Under the pieces are notes generated by a model. It was not told where the DNA came from. It searched no databases and saw only the letters and a list, made by a program, of their open reading frames with translations. From Mailhella sp. (lineage in GTDB: Bacteria > Desulfobacterota > Desulfovibrionia > Desulfovibrionales > Desulfovibrionaceae), in contig JAFQTU010000017.1 of the NCBI GenBank assembly GCA_017408905.1, forward strand, positions 1 through 43,677: DNA of 43,677 nucleotides. The letters run 5' to 3'. Shown one piece after another: positions 1 through 7,585 of the stretch. Position numbers and translations under genes: made by a program. Numbering within the stretch: the stretch's first letter is position 1; every line of letters starts with the position of its first letter.

Positions 1-276
1 CTGGATGGTTTCCATGGCGCCGGAGTAGGTGAGGGTGTAGTAGATGAGCAGGGCGCCGAACACGATGATCAGCACGCCGGCGGCGGTGATGAAGCCTTCA
101 AGGGTGAGGGCGGCCACGCGGATAACGGGAAGTTTCCACACAGCGAGGGCAAGGATGGCGCCGATGGCCCAGGCGATGGGCATGGCACGGGTGGAAGGCC
201 AGCGAAGGCCGGCCATCATGACCAGAGCCGCAAGGAGGGGCAGGAACGCAAGCAGAGCAAGCAGTTCGATAGACAT
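1..276 (-). CDS. lldP: L-lactate permease, N-terminal part (cut by window start)
   Basis: The first 92 residues of a lactate permease (LldP/LutP family), an inner-membrane carrier that imports lactate by proton symport. The visible part begins MSIELLALLAFLPLLAALVMM and holds about three hydrophobic segments separated by short basic or polar loops, including RWPSTRAMPIAW. The ATG at 276 is preceded by GAGGAG at a normal distance. The gene continues beyond position 1. It is the last visible gene of the leftward lactate-oxidation operon, 196 bp after the LutB-LutA fusion, which fits substrate uptake for those enzymes. The family call rests on both the sequence and the operon. Confidence 0.85.
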   Translation of the reverse strand, partial: MSIELLALLAFLPLLAALVMMAGLRWPSTRAMPIAWAIGAILALAVWKLPVIRVAALTLEGFITAAGVLIIVFGALLIYYTLTYSGAMETIQ

Positions 277-348
277 AGAAGTCTCCTCGGTAAGAAGGTA
301 AACGGGACAGGACTGTATGTAAGCGGATGCTTATCACCTAGACGATAT

Positions 349-464
349 GCCGGACAATTCCGGCTCCCCTCCATGCTCCTCTCGGGAAAGCCGAGCTGAA
401 GGGGATGTGCCGCTTCTGGGAGCGGCCTAAGCATTCCAGCGCGCCCCGCCCTTTCGAGCGGGGC
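349..464 (-). other. Two hairpins in the gap before the lactate permease
   Basis: The 196-bp gap 277-472 holds two inverted repeats: GCCGGA-4-TCCGGC (349-364) and GCCCCGC-8-GCGGGGC (443-464). Neither is followed by a U-run on the minus strand, so they are not ordinary terminators. They could tune readthrough or mRNA stability between the Fe-S enzyme gene and the permease gene. No clear promoter was seen in the gap. Confidence 0.4.
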
Positions 465-472
465 AGGCTGAT

Positions 473-2623
473 TTACTTCATGGTACGGGCGAGCAGTTCG
501 GCCATGTGTTCCACCTTGAGGGCGGAATCCTTGGCAGTGGCAACGCCGCGGAGCTGCATGACGCAGCCGGGGCAGTCGGTGACCATGACATCGGCACCGG
601 AGGCTTCGCCATTCTCGATCTTCTTGCGGCCCATTTCGGCAGAGAGTTCGGGGAACTTGATGGAGAAGGTACCGCCGAAGCCGCAGCAGGTGTCTTCTTC
701 CACGGCGGGGGTGTAGGTGGCGGCCAGCTTCAGCAGTTCACGCGGCTCATCGACGATGCCGTTGTTACGCATATGGCAGGGGGAATGGTAGCACACCTTG
801 TCGGTGGTGGGCTTGAAGTCTTCGGGCTTGAGGTCGAAGTTCTTGGCAATGAAGTCGGAGAAGTTCATCACCTTCTTGGCGAAGACATTGGCGGCGAACT
901 CGGTTTCGGTGCCCTTCAGCAGAGCGGGGTAGCTGTGCTGGAGATGACCGGCGCAGGAGGCGCAGAGGGTGATGACGGCGTTGTACTTGCCGGCATCGAA
1001 GCCCTGCACGTTCTGGGCGGAGACTTCAAGGCTGGCTTCGCGCTGGCCCATCATTTCCAGAGGCAGACCGCAGCAGGACTGGGCTTCGGGGAATTCCACA
1101 GCCACGCCGAGCTTGTTGAGCACGCGCACACCGGCCACGAGCTGTTCAGGATAGATGAAGTCCTGAGCACAGCCGGAGAAGAGGCCGACGGTGAACTTGG
1201 GCTGGGCGGGGTTCTTCACCACAGTCTTGAAGAGCTGGCGGAAGGACTTGGGAGCCAGGGCGGGGAGCTGACGGAAGGTCTGGTCGCCGCCGGTGAGGAT
1301 CTCGGGCAGGTGGCGGATGAAGCGGCCGCCCTTGGTGGTCACAGGGGCCTGCGAGAACTTCACGAACTTCAGCAGGTTGTGGAAGCGGTTGCGGTCCTTC
1401 ATCACAAGGCTCATCACGCCGCCAGCGGGATTGTTGCCCTCGTCCTTGATGAGGCGGGCGCGGATCTCGCGGATGATGCGGGTGAGGTCGATACCGGCGG
1501 AGCAGACGTTCTTACAGGAGTCGCAGCCGATGCAGTTCTGCACGAGGGAACGGGCCTTGTCGGCACCGTGGTACAGGTAGGTGAGGGCGAGGCCCACAGC
1601 ACCGATGTACACGTAGCCCATCTTGTGGCCGCCGATGAGGCGGTACACGGGGCAGACGTTGGCGCAGGCGCCGCAGCGCACGCAGCGGAGGATGTCCTTG
1701 AAGGCAGGATCCTGCACGATCTTGGTACGGCCGTTGTCGAGGAAGACGATGTGCATTTCCTTCTTGCCGTCGGGGCCGGGCTGGCACTCGTTGGCACCGG
1801 CGATCCAGGTCACATAGGAGGTGATGGCCTGAGCGGTGGCGTTACGGGGCAGCACCTGGATGCAGCGCAGGGCGTCGGCAACGGTGGGGATGAGCTTTTC
1901 GAGGCCGGCAAGGATGACGTGCACGCGGGGCAGGGTGGTCACGAGGCGGAGGTTGCCTTCGTTGGTCACAGTGCCGACCACACCGGCTTCGGCAACGGCG
2001 AAGTTGGCGCCGGAGATGCCCATGTCGGCGTTGATGTATTCAGCGCGCAGTTCCTTACGGGCCACCTTCACCATCTTCTGGATGTCTTCACGGTCCTGCT
2101 CTTTCTTGGTGATCTCGGTGAAGAGATCGGCCACCTGATAGCGGGACAGGTGGATGGCGGGCATAACCATGTGAGAGGGGCCTTCGTTGCGGTTCTGGAT
2201 GATCCATTCGCCGAGGTCGGTTTCGACCACGCGGAAGCCGTCCTTCTCAAGCGCGGGGTTGAGATGGATTTCTTCAGCGGTCATGGACTTGGACTTGATG
2301 ATGGTCTTGCAGTCGTTGTCCTTGGCGATCTTGGCGATGATGCGGTTGGCTTCGGCACCGTCGGCGGCCAGATGCACATGCACGCCGCGCTTTTCGGCTT
2401 CGGCCTTGAACTGTTCGAACAGTTCCATCATGTGCTGGGCGGCGTTGTCCTTGATGTCGGCAACTTCGCTCACCAGAGCGGGAACGTCCCAGCCCTGGAA
2501 GATGCGGGCGCGGTTGGCCTTGTAGTCAACGGCGAACTTGTCCAGGGTCTTGCGGAGGAACTTGTCGTCAAGGGCTTCCTTGATCTGACCGTGGTATTCC
2601 TTCATATTCTTGTGTTCGGCCAT
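473..2623 (-). CDS. lutB: LutB-LutA fusion: Fe-S subunit of L-lactate dehydrogenase
   Basis: A 716-residue Fe-S protein of lactate oxidation. Residues about 60-290 match the LutB-type LUD (DUF162) domain. Two 4Fe-4S motifs follow (C314-C317-C320-C324 and C364-C367-C370-C374). The C-terminal third carries two CCG (cysteine-rich) domains, with C485, C517-C518, C554-C557 and C611, C616, C646-C647, C684-C687. In Bacillus LutA (CCG) and LutB are separate proteins; here they are fused, as in the Desulfovibrio LldEF-type protein. With LutC it should oxidise L-lactate to pyruvate at the cytoplasmic face of the membrane. The start lies 3 bp after the lutC stop, indicating one transcript. No key cysteine is missing. 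Confidence 0.9.
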   Translation of the reverse strand: MAEHKNMKEYHGQIKEALDDKFLRKTLDKFAVDYKANRARIFQGWDVPALVSEVADIKDNAAQHMMELFEQFKAEAEKRGVHVHLAADGAEANRIIAKIAKDNDCKTIIKSKSMTAEEIHLNPALEKDGFRVVETDLGEWIIQNRNEGPSHMVMPAIHLSRYQVADLFTEITKKEQDREDIQKMVKVARKELRAEYINADMGISGANFAVAEAGVVGTVTNEGNLRLVTTLPRVHVILAGLEKLIPTVADALRCIQVLPRNATAQAITSYVTWIAGANECQPGPDGKKEMHIVFLDNGRTKIVQDPAFKDILRCVRCGACANVCPVYRLIGGHKMGYVYIGAVGLALTYLYHGADKARSLVQNCIGCDSCKNVCSAGIDLTRIIREIRARLIKDEGNNPAGGVMSLVMKDRNRFHNLLKFVKFSQAPVTTKGGRFIRHLPEILTGGDQTFRQLPALAPKSFRQLFKTVVKNPAQPKFTVGLFSGCAQDFIYPEQLVAGVRVLNKLGVAVEFPEAQSCCGLPLEMMGQREASLEVSAQNVQGFDAGKYNAVITLCASCAGHLQHSYPALLKGTETEFAANVFAKKVMNFSDFIAKNFDLKPEDFKPTTDKVCYHSPCHMRNNGIVDEPRELLKLAATYTPAVEEDTCCGFGGTFSIKFPELSAEMGRKKIENGEASGADVMVTDCPGCVMQLRGVATAKDSALKVEHMAELLARTMK

Positions 2624-2626
2624 GTC

Positions 2627-3244
2627 TTAGTCCTCCAGCAGCACGATATGGAGTTCGAGGGGACCGTGCACGCCGAGGGCGCCCACGCGTTCGATGTCGG
2701 CGGTACGGCTGGGGCCGGTGATCATGGCGGTGTAGGAAGCGCCGCCGCGGGTCATCAGGTCGAGCATGAGGGGGGCGGAGTCTTCAAGGCGGTCGAGAAG
2801 AGTGGACTTCTTGACCAGCATGATGGAGAGCTCGGCCACCATGGAACCGATACGCACTTCTTCGCTGTTGGAATTGACAATGCAGGTCACGGAATCGGTG
2901 ATGAGGGCTTCGGCCTTGGTGATGCCGGTGTCGAAACCGCCAAGGTGGCTGCGCAGGCCGGAGCGGAGCAGCTTGATGCCAGTGCCTTCGGCCTTGGCTT
3001 CAAGAGCGGCGAATTCTTCATCGGAGAAACCGGGAACGGCGATGTGGCGCACGAGCTGGGTGGGGATGCCGTTTTCGCTTTCGGGGCCATACTGTTCACC
3101 GGCAACGGGCATGAGCATTTCGCAGGCGCGTTTCTTCAGGGTCACGTCCACGGCGTACTGCATGGCGTCGGCGAAATCCTTGGCTTCATAAAGAGAAGCA
3201 GGAACGCCGGGAGCCTTCTTTCTCAGAACTTCAACGAGGGACAT
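2627..3244 (-). CDS. lutC: LutC/LldG-like lactate utilisation protein
   Basis: A LUD-domain (DUF162) protein of 205 residues, the third component of the LutABC L-lactate oxidation complex. It has no cysteine clusters of its own, as usual for LutC. The reading frame begins with two consecutive ATGs. The second (3244) sits 5 nt from AAGGAG, whereas the first (3247) is only 2 nt away, so I chose the second. It is immediately followed by the LutB-LutA fusion gene with a 3-bp gap. The ribosome-binding site abuts a perfect hairpin at 3255-3270, an unusual arrangement in this operon. Confidence 0.85.
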   Translation of the reverse strand: MSLVEVLRKKAPGVPASLYEAKDFADAMQYAVDVTLKKRACEMLMPVAGEQYGPESENGIPTQLVRHIAVPGFSDEEFAALEAKAEGTGIKLLRSGLRSHLGGFDTGITKAEALITDSVTCIVNSNSEEVRIGSMVAELSIMLVKKSTLLDRLEDSAPLMLDLMTRGGASYTAMITGPSRTADIERVGALGVHGPLELHIVLLED

Positions 3245-3254
3245 CATAACTCCT

Positions 3255-3270
3255 TGGCGGGTATCCGCCA
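3255..3270 (-). promoter_or_regulatory. Hairpin abutting the lutC ribosome-binding site
   Basis: TGGCGG-4-CCGCCA is a perfect 6-bp stem with a 4-nt loop. On the minus strand its last base runs straight into the AAGGAG that serves lutC. It may protect the 5' end after mRNA cleavage or modulate ribosome loading; this is inference. Confidence 0.45.
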
Positions 3271-3293
3271 GAGTTTGCAGTGACGGAAAGGGA

Positions 3294-3312
3294 GCCGGAA
3301 AAGGCTTCCGGC
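3294..3312 (-). other. Intercistronic hairpin before lutC
   Basis: GCCGGAA-5-TTCCGGC, a perfect 7-bp stem in the 80-bp gap between the lactate dehydrogenase Fe-S gene and lutC. The minus-strand RNA continues CTCCCTTTCC rather than a U-run, so full termination is unlikely. It may set the ratio between the first two genes and the lutC-lutB pair. Confidence 0.4.
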
Positions 3313-3324
3313 CCCCGATACGTA

Positions 3325-4635
3325 TTAGTTAGGGAGCATTTCCGCGTAGATCTCGATGGGGTGCTTGACCTGCACAGCGTCTTCGTTCTGCGAAAGCATG
3401 TCGGAGAGCTGCATCATGCAGGCGGGGCAGCCGGAAGCGACAGCGGAAGCGCCGGAATTGACAATGTTCTCGCGCTTGCGCTGGCCGATCTTCTTGGAGA
3501 GATCGTAGTGGAAGAGGGTGAAGCTGCCGCCGCAGCCGCAGCAGCGGTCGGCTTCCTTCATTTCGACGAGCTCGTAGTTGGGGTTCTGCTTGATCAGCTT
3601 GCGGGGCTGGGCAGCAACGCCGAGGCTCTTCTTCAGGTGGCAGGAGTCGTGGAAAGTCACCTTGGTCACGTTGCCGTGAGCCTGGGCGGGGGCTTCCACC
3701 TGATCCACATGGAGGACGTCGATGAGGAACTGGTTGATATCCATCACCTTGGCGGCGACGGTTTCGATGATCTTGCGGTCTTCAGGAATGAATTCCATGG
3801 CGTAGTGGGGCCACCATTCCTTCAGGGTAGCGGTGCAGGAGCCGCAGGGGGTGAGGATGTAGTCCACACCGCCGCCGATGAGTTCCTTGGCGATGACGGC
3901 AAGGTTCTTCTCGGTTTCCTTCACGAAGCCGGCGCGGTCGCCGGAGGCGAGGGCGGGAATGCCGCAGCAGGTGAGGTCGGTAGGCATGACAACGCCCACA
4001 CCGTGATGCTTGAGCACCTTGAGGCAGGCTTCGCCAACGCTGGTGTAGTACTTGTCGGCCATGCAGCCGGCGAAGAACAGCACCGTGATGCCGCAGCTCG
4101 AAGGCGTACGCAGTTCACCATAGGTGGCGTGCAGGGACTTGGCGGGCAGCTTGGCGATGTGGCGGGAACCGATGAGCTTGCTCATCAGGGGCATATCGTA
4201 GGTCTTCGCGCCCTTCTTGCGCATGACGATGCCCTGGAAGGGGGCGGCGGCGCGCATGGCGGCGGAGAAGAGCTCGGGATGCGTGAGGAGCTGACGGAAG
4301 ACCAGCTTCTTGATGGGGTTGAGGCCGCGATATTCGGTGAGAAGATTGCGGGCTTCCATGAAGATGTCGAGGATTTTCACGCCGGAGGGGCAGTTGGCCT
4401 GGCAGGAGCCGCAGAGCAGGCAGCGGTTGAGCTTTTCGTCAACGGCTTCGGCGTCCTTGATGATCTCGTGGGCGAGATTGTCGAGGAGGGCGAGCTTGCC
4501 GCGGGACACGTCGGCTTCCTTCATCGTAGCGCCGAAGACCGGGCAGACAGACTGGCAGAGGCCGCAGCGCATGCAGCCGCACAGCTTGTCGTCCAGCTTC
4601 ATCAGCTTAGTGGCAAGACGAGTGATATCGCTCAT
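3325..4635 (-). CDS. Fe-S subunit of FAD-linked lactate/glycolate dehydrogenase (GlcF-like)
   Basis: A 436-residue Fe-S protein of the GlcF/LdhB type. It has two N-terminal 4Fe-4S motifs (C21-C24-C27-C31 and C72-C75-C78-C82). Two CCG domains follow, seen as a TCCGIP motif near residue 225 and a DRCCGCGGSF motif near residue 370. It would pass electrons from the FAD subunit encoded just upstream to the membrane quinone pool or another acceptor. Its ATG lies 2 nt after the stop of the FAD gene, so the two should be translated together. In Desulfovibrio vulgaris the same pair forms the D-lactate dehydrogenase of the organic-acid oxidation region. Substrate (D-lactate rather than glycolate) is inferred from the operon. 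Confidence 0.85.
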   Translation of the reverse strand: MSDITRLATKLMKLDDKLCGCMRCGLCQSVCPVFGATMKEADVSRGKLALLDNLAHEIIKDAEAVDEKLNRCLLCGSCQANCPSGVKILDIFMEARNLLTEYRGLNPIKKLVFRQLLTHPELFSAAMRAAAPFQGIVMRKKGAKTYDMPLMSKLIGSRHIAKLPAKSLHATYGELRTPSSCGITVLFFAGCMADKYYTSVGEACLKVLKHHGVGVVMPTDLTCCGIPALASGDRAGFVKETEKNLAVIAKELIGGGVDYILTPCGSCTATLKEWWPHYAMEFIPEDRKIIETVAAKVMDINQFLIDVLHVDQVEAPAQAHGNVTKVTFHDSCHLKKSLGVAAQPRKLIKQNPNYELVEMKEADRCCGCGGSFTLFHYDLSKKIGQRKRENIVNSGASAVASGCPACMMQLSDMLSQNEDAVQVKHPIEIYAEMLPN

Positions 4636-4637
4636 GA

Positions 4638-6023
4638 TTAGATACCCGTGATCTTGTTAGCGTTGAGGAGACCGTCGGGATCGCAGGCGCGGCGCATACG
4701 GCGGCAGAAGTCGATAGTGCCCTTGGAGGTTTCCTTTTCCATCCACTTGGCCTTGGCAGTGCCGATGCCGTGTTCGCCGGACAGGGTGCCGCCGAGCTTG
4801 AGGGCCACGTCGAAGATTTCGTCGACAGCGGCTTCAACGCGGGCGAATTCTTCCTTGTCGCGCTTGTCGCAGAGGATGGTGGGATGCAGGTTGCCGTCGC
4901 CGGCATGACCGAAGGTGCCCATCATGAGGTTGTACTTCTTGGCGATCTCGTCGAGCTTCGCGAGCATGGTCGGGATCTGGGAGCGAGGCACGGTGGCGTC
5001 TTCGAGCACGCAGGTGGGACGGGCGCGGGCGAGGGCGGGCAGAGCCATGCGGCGAGCGGTCCAGAGCTTGTTCTTTTCTTCGGCGGAGCCGGGAACGTGA
5101 ACGGCGGTAGCGCCGCACTTCTTGAGCACTTCTTCCACGCGGGCGGCGTCGTCGGCGACCTGAGCGGGGTGACCGTCCACTTCGATGAGCAGCATGGCGG
5201 CGGCGTTAACGGGCAGGCCGCACTTCTGGTCGGCTTCGACCACCTTCAGGGTGTTCTGGTCGAGCAGTTCGAGGGTGCAGGGCAGGACGTGGGCGGCGAT
5301 GATGCCGGCCACGGCGTTACCGGCGTCCTGTACGTTGGCGAATTCGGCGGTGAGAGCCTTGGAGGCCTTGGGCGGAGGAACGAGCTTGAGGATAGCCTTG
5401 CTGATGACGCCCATGCAGCCTTCGGAAGCCACCATGAGACCGGCGAGGTTGAAGCCGGTAACGCACTTCACGGTGCGGGAACCGGTCTTCACCAGATTGC
5501 CCTTGTAGTCATAGAACTCGAGGCCCATGACGTAGTCCTTGGTGACGCCGTACTTCAGGCCGCGCAGACCACCGGCGTTCTCGGCGATGTTGCCGGCGAT
5601 GGTGGACACGGACATGGAGCCGGGATCCGGAGGATAGAAGAGGCCCTTGGCTTCCACGGCGGCGGCGAACTGGGCGGTGACGACACCGGGTTCGACGACG
5701 GCATAGAGGTCTTCGGTGTTGATTTCGAGGATGCGGTTCAGAGAGTTGGTCAGGATGACCACGCTGTTCTCGGTATCCGGCACAGTGCCGCCGGAAAGGT
5801 TGGAACCGGCACCGCGAACGGTGATGGCCACGCCAGCTTCGTAGCAGAGGCGGATGATGTCGCCGAGCTGTTCGGTCTGGGTGGGACGGACGACAAGGCC
5901 GGGAGCCTTGGAAGGCAGAACGGCACCGTCATAGGAATAGCTGGCGCAGTCGGCTTCGGAAGTGAAGACGTTTTCGGCACCGAGCAGAGCTTCCAGGTCT
6001 TTGATTAAGGTAGGACTGATCAT
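4638..6023 (-). CDS. FAD-binding D-lactate dehydrogenase (GlcD/Dld-II family)
   Basis: A 461-residue flavoenzyme of the vanillyl-alcohol-oxidase fold, family GlcD/D-2-hydroxyacid dehydrogenase. The PCMH-type FAD domain shows VRGAGSNLSGG near residue 69 and DPGSMSVSTIAGNIAENAGG near 132. The C-terminal FAD-oxidase domain shows FGHAGDGNLHP and SGEHGIG, which supply conserved metal and flavin-site residues. It should oxidise D-lactate to pyruvate with the Fe-S protein encoded next. It is the first gene of the lactate operon; its ATG is preceded by GGGGAGGGG. Glycolate is a possible alternative substrate, but LutBC and the permease in the same operon favour lactate. Confidence 0.85.
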   Translation of the reverse strand: MISPTLIKDLEALLGAENVFTSEADCASYSYDGAVLPSKAPGLVVRPTQTEQLGDIIRLCYEAGVAITVRGAGSNLSGGTVPDTENSVVILTNSLNRILEINTEDLYAVVEPGVVTAQFAAAVEAKGLFYPPDPGSMSVSTIAGNIAENAGGLRGLKYGVTKDYVMGLEFYDYKGNLVKTGSRTVKCVTGFNLAGLMVASEGCMGVISKAILKLVPPPKASKALTAEFANVQDAGNAVAGIIAAHVLPCTLELLDQNTLKVVEADQKCGLPVNAAAMLLIEVDGHPAQVADDAARVEEVLKKCGATAVHVPGSAEEKNKLWTARRMALPALARARPTCVLEDATVPRSQIPTMLAKLDEIAKKYNLMMGTFGHAGDGNLHPTILCDKRDKEEFARVEAAVDEIFDVALKLGGTLSGEHGIGTAKAKWMEKETSKGTIDFCRRMRRACDPDGLLNANKITGI

Positions 6024-6082
6024 GATTTCCCCTCCCCGGAGAATAAAACGGTGGAAGATTACATATACGTTTTTACCCTACT

Positions 6083-6112
6083 AATATAGAAGGAAAAACA
6101 CAATCTAAGCAA
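6083..6112 (-). promoter_or_regulatory. Candidate sigma-70 promoter of the lactate operon (proximal)
   Basis: Read on the minus strand: TTGCTT, an 18-bp spacer, then TATATT. It would start transcription about 50-55 bp upstream of the dehydrogenase ATG. The AT-rich stretch fits, and the hexamers match 4/6 and 5/6 of consensus. Confidence 0.5.
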
Positions 6113-6246
6113 GGGGTTTTTGGCGGGTGCGGCGGAAGGAACGGCTAATTCTTTTTTTCGCAAAAAGGGGAGCTGTTTTGCCGTGTGCAACATGTTGAAT
6201 TAATAGCTAAAGAAAAAAGATGCAAAAAGAAGGCCGCCAGAAGAAA

Positions 6247-6275
6247 AATAGTCGATGCCTGTTGACTTGTGTCAA
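6247..6275 (-). promoter_or_regulatory. Candidate distal promoter of the lactate operon, overlapping a dyad
   Basis: On the minus strand: a perfect TTGACA, 17-bp spacer, then ACTATT (weak). The TTGACA is part of the inverted repeat TTGAC-4-GTCAA, so a regulator binding there would occlude the promoter. The leader would be about 220 nt. The weak -10 keeps confidence low. Confidence 0.35.
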
Positions 6276-6393
6276 AAAGCTGGAGGGTCCTGCCCGGGAA
6301 GGGGAAATCTCAGCCGAAAGCAGCGGAAAATACAGACTGATTGAGCGCTCAAACTGTATTTTGTCAGTATTGATTGTATAATCAAACAATACT
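6262..6393. promoter_or_regulatory. Cluster of TTGA/TCAA dyads upstream of the lactate operon
   Basis: Three perfect dyads share TTGA...TCAA ends: TTGAC-4-GTCAA (6262-6275), TTGAGCGCTCAA (6341-6352) and TTGATT-4-AATCAA (6370-6385). The last is nested in a second inverted repeat, AGTATTG-14-CAATACT (6366-6393). The spacings differ, so they may not be one protein's sites. They occupy the long AT-rich region in front of the lactate operon and behind the terminator at 6484, where operators or activator sites are expected. The rest of 6024-6571 shows no gene. Confidence 0.45.
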
Positions 6394-6483
6394 TGGTGAA
6401 TAATTTCCCTTTTCAGATAGTTTTTTCTCTGCAATCGAAGGCGGGCCGTATTGCAAGATGTCCTGTCATGCAAGAAGACGCAA

Positions 6484-6521
6484 AAAAAAGACCTGTCATC
6501 CGAAGAAAACAGGTCTTTTTT
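6484..6521 (-). terminator. Intrinsic terminator of the DUF2333 gene
   Basis: A GACCTGT/ACAGGTC stem extended by A/T pairs, with a 12-nt loop and T-runs on both strands. It lies about 50 bp after the DUF2333 stop and would also block rightward transcription. Confidence 0.8.
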
Positions 6522-6571
6522 CGTGAGATGCGCCTTGTCGGCAGGATTTTACCTGACGGAAGCGGCCGATG

Positions 6572-7486
6572 TTAGATTCGCAGGCTGTCGCGTATGTCTT
6601 CGAGGCGGTTCTTGGCAAAGAGCAGATAGGAGATGATGAGCTCGCCGGAGTTGAAGGACGAGGTGATGTAGAGCGGGTCGTACTCGCAGATCAGGTCCAT
6701 GTAGCGCATGGCTTCGGCCATGTTCTGTTCGTTGCCCTTGTCGCGGATCTCGGGGTAGAGCTCGTACATGGCCTTCAGGTAGTCGCGCACGACGAGGATG
6801 ACGCCCTGCGCCTCGTAGATGCGGTTGTCCAGCGTGGAGAAGGACAGGTCCTGACTGTTGTTGAGCAGGCCGAGGGCGTAGCCGAACACGGTCTCGCCGA
6901 GGATGAGGTTGAAGGTGGAATAGATGTCGTCGGTACGGCAGTTATAGACGGCCTTCCCCGCGAGCAGATCCTTCTTGTACTTTTCGGCCAGCTTCAGGGC
7001 CTTGGCATAGGAGCCTTCGGCCGAGGGGATGAACAGGTAGCCCCAGCGCTGGGGGCTGATGGCGATATGGTTCAGGCGGGCGGCGTAGAGGTCGTTGTTT
7101 TCGCGTTCGTTACTGCCGAGCTTGGCGATGACCGTGGAATAATGGTCGAACAGCATCTTGGTGGCCACGTAGGTCCCGTACTGGCGGTAGGCGCGGTTGT
7201 CGATGAGCCAGCGGTTGAACAGAATGTCGTTGGCCGTCCAGCCGAGGGGCGAATCGAGTTCGTATTCAAGGCGATGGGTGAGGGCCGAAAGCAGGGCCGC
7301 GCCCTTTTCGTGTTCGTTCATATCGGCTTTCGCCTCGACCTGATGGGCCGGGAATTTGGCAGGGTCGAAGGCGCTGTACAGCTTCTGCGCGCCCCAGAAG
7401 GCGAGCAGGAGGCCGATGAAGAGCAGGACCTGCACGGCCAGCGTACGCAGGACGATGATGAAATGCTTCTTTTCGGGATGGATCAT
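6572..7486 (-). CDS. DUF2333 family membrane-anchored protein
   Basis: A 304-residue protein resembling the DUF2333 family, whose function is unknown to me. Residues about 10-31 form one hydrophobic segment (LRTLAVQVLLFIGLLLAFWG), so it is probably an inner-membrane protein with most of its mass in the periplasm. The remainder is helical and rich in Tyr, Leu and Asn, with no catalytic motif that I recognise. Length and the single N-terminal anchor fit the family. The start follows AGGAG with 5-nt spacing. It sits after the M24 peptidase gene, separated by a 21-nt perfect palindrome, and is closed by the terminator at 6484. Confidence 0.65.
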   Translation of the reverse strand: MIHPEKKHFIIVLRTLAVQVLLFIGLLLAFWGAQKLYSAFDPAKFPAHQVEAKADMNEHEKGAALLSALTHRLEYELDSPLGWTANDILFNRWLIDNRAYRQYGTYVATKMLFDHYSTVIAKLGSNERENNDLYAARLNHIAISPQRWGYLFIPSAEGSYAKALKLAEKYKKDLLAGKAVYNCRTDDIYSTFNLILGETVFGYALGLLNNSQDLSFSTLDNRIYEAQGVILVVRDYLKAMYELYPEIRDKGNEQNMAEAMRYMDLICEYDPLYITSSFNSGELIISYLLFAKNRLEDIRDSLRI

Positions 7487-7508
7487 TGATGCTCCTGAAA
7501 GTGTTTCC

Positions 7509-7529
7509 GCTGGGGAATCATTCCCCAGC
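7509..7529 (-). other. Perfect hairpin between peptidase and DUF2333 genes
   Basis: GCTGGGGAAT-1-ATTCCCCAGC, a 10-bp perfect palindrome 23 nt before the DUF2333 ATG. There is no following U-run on the minus strand. It is probably an mRNA structure; an alternative pairing (CCGCTGG with CCAGCGG) also exists at 7507-7535. Confidence 0.45.
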
Positions 7530-7585
7530 CAGCGGCGAGGAACAGCGCCCCCGCAACGCAGAGATAATCATCCTTTGCCCTCTGT

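Noticed and set aside
506..3283. A 925-codon open frame on the plus strand opposite the lactate operon
   Set aside because: It is a mirror of the GC-rich third codon positions of the real minus-strand genes; it spans two genes, is Gly/His/Val-rich and has no family motif.
6120..6220. A sigma-54 promoter (GG-N10-GC) for the lactate operon
   Set aside because: I checked the TTGC-like positions on the minus strand and found no GG at the required 10-bp distance.
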